Source: Petrosia ficiformis (Eukaryota > Porifera > Demospongiae > Haplosclerida > Petrosiidae). Taken from it: DNA of 64,000 bases. The first letter of the stretch is position 1; each line of letters begins with the position of its first letter. This document shows positions 58,932 to 64,000 of the stretch, one piece after another. The notes beneath the pieces are model-generated. The model had not been told where the DNA came from. It saw only the letters and a list, made by a program, of their open reading frames with translations, and searched no databases. The stretch is from assembly GCA_947044365.1 (NCBI GenBank), contig OX345636.1, positions 38,505,200 through 38,569,199 of the forward strand, in the 5' to 3' direction. The translations under genes were made by a program, and so were the position numbers.

Positions 58932-59966
58932 TTGAATCTTTGCATCTAACGGATGCATCTTCATGGTGAAAACAATCATGTTCTCTTATACCTACGAAAC
59001 TACAATCTAATAATTGTGATTCAGACCCAGTACATATCACATCATCCAACCAGATTTGACCAGTTCCTGCTCCAAAGTAAGCTGATGAAAGTGCTATTCC
59101 TGTATTTTAAGAATTAAATTCAAAAATAACTCACACTATGTAATTTGATTCCAATAAACTATGTAAATAAATTTACTTAATTAATTAAAAAAAACAAGAA
59201 ATAAACTATCCCTTTGATTGCATTGTGGTGTCATTATTCTTCATAATGATGGCTGACTTTCTCGTGCTTGAAGCACAACAGACAAGTATAGTTATTATTT
59301 TGATTATCCACTATCTTCTTGCTTTTTATCGGTTTGCATAAAGTATATTTCAGAACAACTTTTAGTACCATTTTCTACTTAAGCCACAAGCAGCTTTCTT
59401 TGTAGTGGTCGCAGAGTAGTGTCTTTAAAACGATCTGAAATCGTTTGCAATTGTGCGAGAAAACGTAAAAGTATTGGAGAGCAATAATTGCTCTTCCTTG
59501 TATCACAAATGCAGTGAACATCATCTACAAAATAGCAGAATAGTGAATGTTTAAATGCAAACATTGATAATTTTTCTAATTGTCCCCATTTTCTCATCCA
59601 CTATCAGTATAGGGCCATTTAGTACCACTTCCACTTACAGTGTAACATGACATAGCAACAGTTGAAATGCTTAGCTTTTGCTACATCATTCTCAAATTCA
59701 CAAATTTAAAATTATAGATACAAATTAACATTTGCATAATATATACGAACAACAAAGAATTATACGCAATGCAATAGTAAAATAAAATAACTTCATTTAG
59801 GACTGACCACTTGAATAATTCCCTACTTGTCTGCACACAACATTTGCATCAATGTTACTCCAAAGGTCATCACACACTGTACCCCATTCATTATTAATAC
59901 ATATCTCCACTCTACCCTCTGATTCAGTTAATCCATTAACCAGTCTAATTTCACCATATGTACAAT
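58932..59966 (-). CDS. SRCR domain (two exons)
   Basis: Exons 59808-59966 (phase 1 in, 1 out, donor GTCAGT) and 58932-59099 (1 in, 1 out, donor GTAGGT). The first reads [20 protein letters not shown], then [20 protein letters not shown]. The second reads [20 protein letters not shown], then [13 protein letters not shown] and HHEDASVRC. This is a complete scavenger receptor cysteine-rich domain of about 105 residues with the WGTVCDD, VVCRQ, IWLDDV and EDASVRC motifs. The two-exon split at the central glycine recurs in the unit at 63606. The 700-bp intron holds a degraded M1 fragment. Probably part of a multi-SRCR secreted or membrane receptor that extends in both directions. Confidence 0.9.
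59190..59400 (+). mobile_element. Fragment of M1
   Basis: Matches the first part of M1 copy c (ctatccctttgattgcattgtggtgtcat, aatgatggctgactttctc, attttgattatccactatc). Lies within the SRCR intron. Together with 58220-58510 it suggests one old copy broken apart. Confidence 0.6.
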
Positions 59967-60538
59967 CTGCAACAAGAGAAAGTAATTATTACAACAATAC
60001 TGTTTATGTACACACTTTGAGTGTAACATGACATAGCAACTGTCACATGCACATCAGTGATGGGGAAATGGTTGAACCTTAGATGGTCACTGAAACTTCA
60101 AAGTATATATTTCAATCCACGAACATTTGTGACGTTGTCTGTCCACATTAATTACTACACGTGGGCATTACAATTGAGTTTAGTTGATAGCAGCCACTCA
60201 GTTCTATTTCAGTTGATACTGTGAATCTTCATCATTGACTTTTATTAGTACTTTATACCTTTTGTATGCATGCATAGTGAAGTTAACCTTTTTAATAGTT
60301 ATAAGAGTCACACTATAAATGACCAATGATATATACATAATTTTAATCTTTTTCTGTATTATGTTTGTAAATAATGATTGTTTGTTTTACACATGTGTAT
60401 CATTACTTTGCCAAGTAAGCGAGGGTCCCATCCCGATGACGCACGTTGTTTATATTAAAGGTGATGAACTAATTGGTTGAACTAACCAAACTATTTTGCA
60501 GTGTAGTAGTGTAATGTTGTTTTTTTTTGGTATCGATT
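59967..60538. other. Intron sequence between SRCR units
   Basis: No exon seen before the plus-strand retrotransposon remnant. Confidence 0.5.
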
Positions 60539-62935
60539 TCATGGAAACTCCTGCCAAAAAGTTGAAAAAAGGTCCTGATGTTTCACAGCAAAAGGAGAAT
60601 TATACTTTCCACTAAGGTGAAAAGGGCCAGGAATTGTTTATTGCTACAGTGAAGAAAAAAGCAGCTCTCTCCTAAATCTCCTTTCAAGATTGTTGTTCAG
60701 CCTGAGACTCTCTTGTGTATGTCCAAAGGGTATACACCGTCAACCACTGTAAAGAACACAGAATAGGTTATGAAGAAGTTTTGAAGATGACTCCCTTGGA
60801 AGAAAAGACAACACACTAATATGACAATTGAAACGATGCATTCTCAAGATTTGATTGAGCCCTCTACTAGCCTATGAGGCTCTTCGATCCTTCTTATAAA
60901 AAAGAATGATGGTATATACAAGGAGATTTTACACTGATTATAGGAGGCTGAATGGGGTTACAAGAAAACACTCCTACCTATTACCACCCACTGATGACAC
61001 ACTTCATGCCTCTCAGGAGTAAAATGGTTCTCAACACTTGATCTAAAGAGTGGGTATTTTGCAAGTAGAGATGGATAGCAGCATAAAGAAAAAGCTTCAT
61101 TCACTGACTTCGGCAATTCAAAGTGATGCCCTTCAGATTGTGTAATGCACCTGCTCCATTCAAATAACTAATGTACTGTGTTTTATCAGGTCTTTGTCCC
61201 ACTAAAGCAATGGTTCCAGCGCCAGGTGAACTACTTGGGACCACTGGTATAAGTGTCTAGCACAAATCCTCCTTCAAGATTTGTGCTAGACACTGATGCC
61301 AGCAGTTGGTCCATTGGAGCAGTGTTATCACAGAAGCAAAATGGTAAAGAAAAAGTTATAGATTATTTTAGTCAAACTCTAAATCGAGCTGGGCATAAAT
61401 ATTGTGGTACTAGAAAAGAGCTGTTTGCTATAGTCAAGGGTGTCAATCATTTTTATCCATAATTATCTTTATGGTCACCATTTTCTCCTTCGCACAAATC
61501 ATGCTGCCCTGAAGTTATTGCTAAGCTTGCATCATCTAAAGGGACAAGTTGGCCATTGGCTGGAAAGACTCCAAGAATATCACTTCACAACAGAACAGCT
61601 AGCTGGTCTTAAACATGTAAGAATGCAGATGCACTGTCAAGACCACACTGTTTGCAACAAGCTTGTCATCATTGTGACTGGCTAGGCAGCTGTAAGGAGT
61701 ATGGTAACAATTGCAATTCTGGATGAAGAATGCCTGGAAAGATGTTGCACCTTACAGTAAGACGATGAAGTTCTACCGGGGATAGTCTGAAATTAAAAGA
61801 TGGTCTACTGTATAAGCTTTGGGAGTCCCTCGTAGGGGAATGAATTGCATGTCAATAGTTCTTCCGGAACAAATGCGACGTGAGATTTTCACTGAAATCC
61901 ATGAAACCCCAACTACTGGCCACTTTGGGAGCAAGAAGACCCTTGATCATATTAGATCTAACTGTTGCAGAGATGTGCAATGCTGGTGTCAGATTTGTGA
62001 CTTGTTGTGCACTGCAAAAACAGAATTGTACAAATATAATGGTTAGTACAGTTGCAAGGATTTAACAAATATTTGTTGTTCAGGATAAATACATCTAACG
62101 CCATAGCAACTGAACTTTGTACTAATTATAATTATTAAAATATGTAAAAGACATATGTACCAAATATAATCAAATATCATGCCAAATATCCCATAGTAGA
62201 TGCACAAAAAAGGTTTAGAAACCTACAATGACTCAATTAAATTACTTATTCTGCTTCTTTGTATATCTGTTAGACAGGATAAGGAAATTGAAATTACAAT
62301 TATTGACTTATAATTACATGTATATCACCATACAATCATAACAACATACGTGACAATTAAATTACAATTTCCACTATTCCTTGCAACTGTACTAACCAAT
62401 AAATTAGTTATTATAACAATTTTATTTTTGCAGTGCATGTGCCATGAAGAAAGGACCTCCTCAGAAGGAAAAAATTAAACTCCTATAATGTAGGTGCTCC
62501 TATGAAACGTACTGCCCTAGATGTGTTAGGACCTCTGCCTGTATCCAATGAAGGAAACAAGCATTTGTTAATTGCCATGGATTACTTCACTAAGTGGCCG
62601 AAAGCCTATCCTCTCCTAAGTCAGGAGGCTACCCCTGTAGCTAACATTTTAGTAAGAGAATTCATTTCTTGGTTTGGTGTGCCCATGGAAATCTATTTGA
62701 ATCAGGTCTGAATTTCGAGTAAGCAGTGTTCAAAGAAATGTGTCAATCACTAGGAATAAAGAAAACAAGAACAACACGCCTTCATCCCCAGTCAGATGGG
62801 ATGGTTGAATGTTTCAACCAAACTATCGAATCTCAGTTGGCAATATTAATTTTTTCGACAATCATCAGCAAGACTGGGATCAGCATATGCCCCTACTGCT
62901 AATGTCCTATAGGAGTGCAGTACACAATCATTCAA
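60539..62935 (+). pseudogene. Decayed Ty3/Gypsy retrotransposon pol
   Basis: Successive frames give reverse transcriptase pieces (DLIEPSTS at 60845, GVKWFSTLDLKSGYF at 61018, MPFRLCNAPAPF at 61125), RNase H (FVLDTDASSWSIGAVLSQ at 61280, RKELFAIVKGV, LRTNHAALKLLLSLHHLKGQ), the integrase zinc-binding region (ETPTTGHFGSKKTLDHIR, CWCQIC) and the integrase core (LDVLGPLPVSNEGNKHLLIA, DYFTKWPKAYPL, then RLHPQSDGMVECFNQT at 62778). RT-RNaseH-integrase order is that of Ty3/Gypsy. There are several stops and frameshifts, the FADD/YMDD-bearing centre of the RT is missing, and an M2 element splits the integrase. No flanking LTRs were found. Non-functional, on the strand opposite the SRCR gene. Confidence 0.9.
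62010..62435. mobile_element. M2-family transposon inside the integrase
   Basis: Begins cactgcaaaaacagaattgt and ends caattttatttttgcagtg. The flanks share GTGCA on either side of a ctgcaaaa...tttttgcag core, a possible 5-bp target duplication. The integrase zinc-binding Cys region is cut (ICDLLC on the left, then CAMKKGPPQKEK on the right). Inner blocks ggttagtacagttgcaagga / tccttgcaactgtactaacc are also inverted. Confidence 0.85.
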
Positions 62936-63605
62936 TTAATACAGTACAGTGAGGGAGGAGGTACTGTTTAAATGGGGATTTCCCCTTTAACCATGCATAT
63001 ACAACTTCAGAGGGCCTAAAATAAAATACATTTCCTGAAGAATGCATACCCCTGGAGCTGACCAGAAGCAGTATGCTTCATGATTGATTCTTTCCCCTCC
63101 CTAACACAAAATTCTTTACAAAATGCTGTAATATCTAAAGGAAAAATTTATTGACAAGTTGACAAGATCATTCCCAGAAAGTTTATTTTAGAAAGAACAA
63201 TCGTAGCTCCACACATCATTTGGCTTTTTTTACAGCCTTCTTCAAAGCATGCCGCCACTACTATTGTTCTTTTTAAAATAAACCTTCTGGAAAACATCTT
63301 GTCAACTCGTCAGCAACTCAAAGGGACTAAGATTGTGAATGGCTGCTGTTGTTATAAAAGTACTCACAAAGGAAAATGACTAAATTGAAAAATTGTATTA
63401 ATGGGCACTTTTAGCTACTTTTAACAAACTGTAACTGTCAGCAACACTACAACTATAAACACTCTAGCAAAAGTTAAATTACTGCATGTATCCATCAATA
63501 TTCAATGAACATAATATACACAAAAACACTAATAATGATTATGTTTCCAGGAATATGAACATGTTACATACAAATTAAATGACATCTGGTTAACAATAAA
63601 CTTAC
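62936..63605. other. SRCR intron right of the retrotransposon
   Basis: Holds the foldback element at 63151-63313. No exon seen. Confidence 0.5.
63151..63313. mobile_element. 163-bp foldback MITE
   Basis: Arms of about 55 bp: ttgacaagttgacaagatca.. with gtttattttagaaagaacaa on the left, and ttgttctttttaaaataaac with atcttgtcaactcgtcag on the right. The spacer is about 50 bp. Confidence 0.82.
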
Positions 63606-63770
63606 GTGGAGTGCACCAAACAGATGCATCTTCTAAATGAATACAATTGTGATTACTGATACCATTGTGAGGACATTGTAATAATTCTGATTCAGATCCA
63701 GTACAGAACACATTATCCAACCAAATTGGACCTGTTCCTTCTCCAAAGAAAGCAAATGATAAAGCTGTTC
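63606..63770 (-). CDS. SRCR domain, C-terminal exon
   Basis: Phase 1 in (acceptor aattacag) and phase 1 out (donor GTAAGT). It reads [20 protein letters not shown], then [14 protein letters not shown] and [13 protein letters not shown]. It is the same half as 58932-59099, with about 60% identical residues. Its N-terminal half is not in the 230 bp to the right edge, so it must lie outside the window. Confidence 0.9.
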
Positions 63771-63979
63771 CTGTAATTGTATTAATTTCATTGGTTCATA
63801 ATTCATGTCAGACAGTTTTTAAACATGGTGAAATCAGATTGAACAAATGTGCGACTAAATCAAAGAAAAGAGGGGAAGTATTCAAAAATGAACAGTTACT
63901 ATCATACTATATATACATTAGATGCCCAGTAATGTAGAGTTCGGTAATTATTGTCATACATCGTTGAAATTTCCCAGTA

Positions 63980-64000
63980 CACTGCAAAAATAAAATTGTT
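63980..64000. mobile_element. Start of an M2-family transposon at the window edge
   Basis: cactgcaaaaataaaattgt matches the inverted complement of the right end of the 62010-62435 element. It continues beyond the window. Confidence 0.7.

Overview
The window looks like intron-rich, AT-rich genomic DNA of an early-branching animal, most likely a demosponge. The evidence is large extracellular modular proteins (DOMON, mucin-like, NIDO, AMOP, VWD, EGF, SRCR) in short phase-1 exons with GT..AG introns, dense small DNA transposons in the introns, and the very frequent palindrome family TACATGTA. No rRNA, tRNA, CRISPR array or bacterial-type operon was seen. Species assignment is inference only.

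Layout. (1) 337-36123, minus strand: a chain of 32 exons with mutually compatible splice phases. Reading from the right it has a TATA box, signal peptide and DOMON (36.1-35.2 kb), a second DOMON with Ser/Thr linker (34.3-33.3 kb), a mucin-like exon (31.5-30.1 kb), NIDO-AMOP-VWD, a MUC4/SUSD2-like post-VWD exon, an Ig/cadherin-like exon, seven EGF-type exons (18.7-13.8 kb), then a second mucin-like exon and a second NIDO-AMOP-VWD-post-VWD set that leaves the window at the left edge. If it is one gene it encodes about 2,900 residues in the window. It could also be two tandem genes. The two NIDO-AMOP-VWD sets are a tandem duplication about 19.55 kb apart, containing a block of about 5.9 kb that is almost base-for-base identical (3520-9437 and 23069-28986).

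(2) 39244-46262, minus strand: three more DOMON units with the same exon plan. The first carries an in-frame stop and has a TTAA-flanked transposon 14 bases before its ATG, so this copy looks decayed. Between the two DOMON genes lie a broken ULP1-protease/PHD-finger gene (36645-37619) and a possible retrotransposon remnant.

(3) 46.3-57.1 kb: no host gene seen. This stretch holds several DNA transposons and a very large inverted satellite: about 174-bp repeats run one way at 50.9-52.3 kb and the opposite way at 52.6-56.5 kb. Its right arm is interrupted by a 456-bp element and by a 526-bp element with long inverted ends carrying a RecQ-like helicase fragment.

(4) 58.9-64.0 kb: minus-strand SRCR exons of a scavenger-receptor-like gene. 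A decayed Ty3/Gypsy pol lies on the plus strand in its intron and is itself split by a small transposon.

The modular proteins are predicted to be secreted or cell-surface glycoproteins; nothing in the window shows a membrane anchor for them. Transposons are numerous enough to account for many copy differences between the tandem modules.
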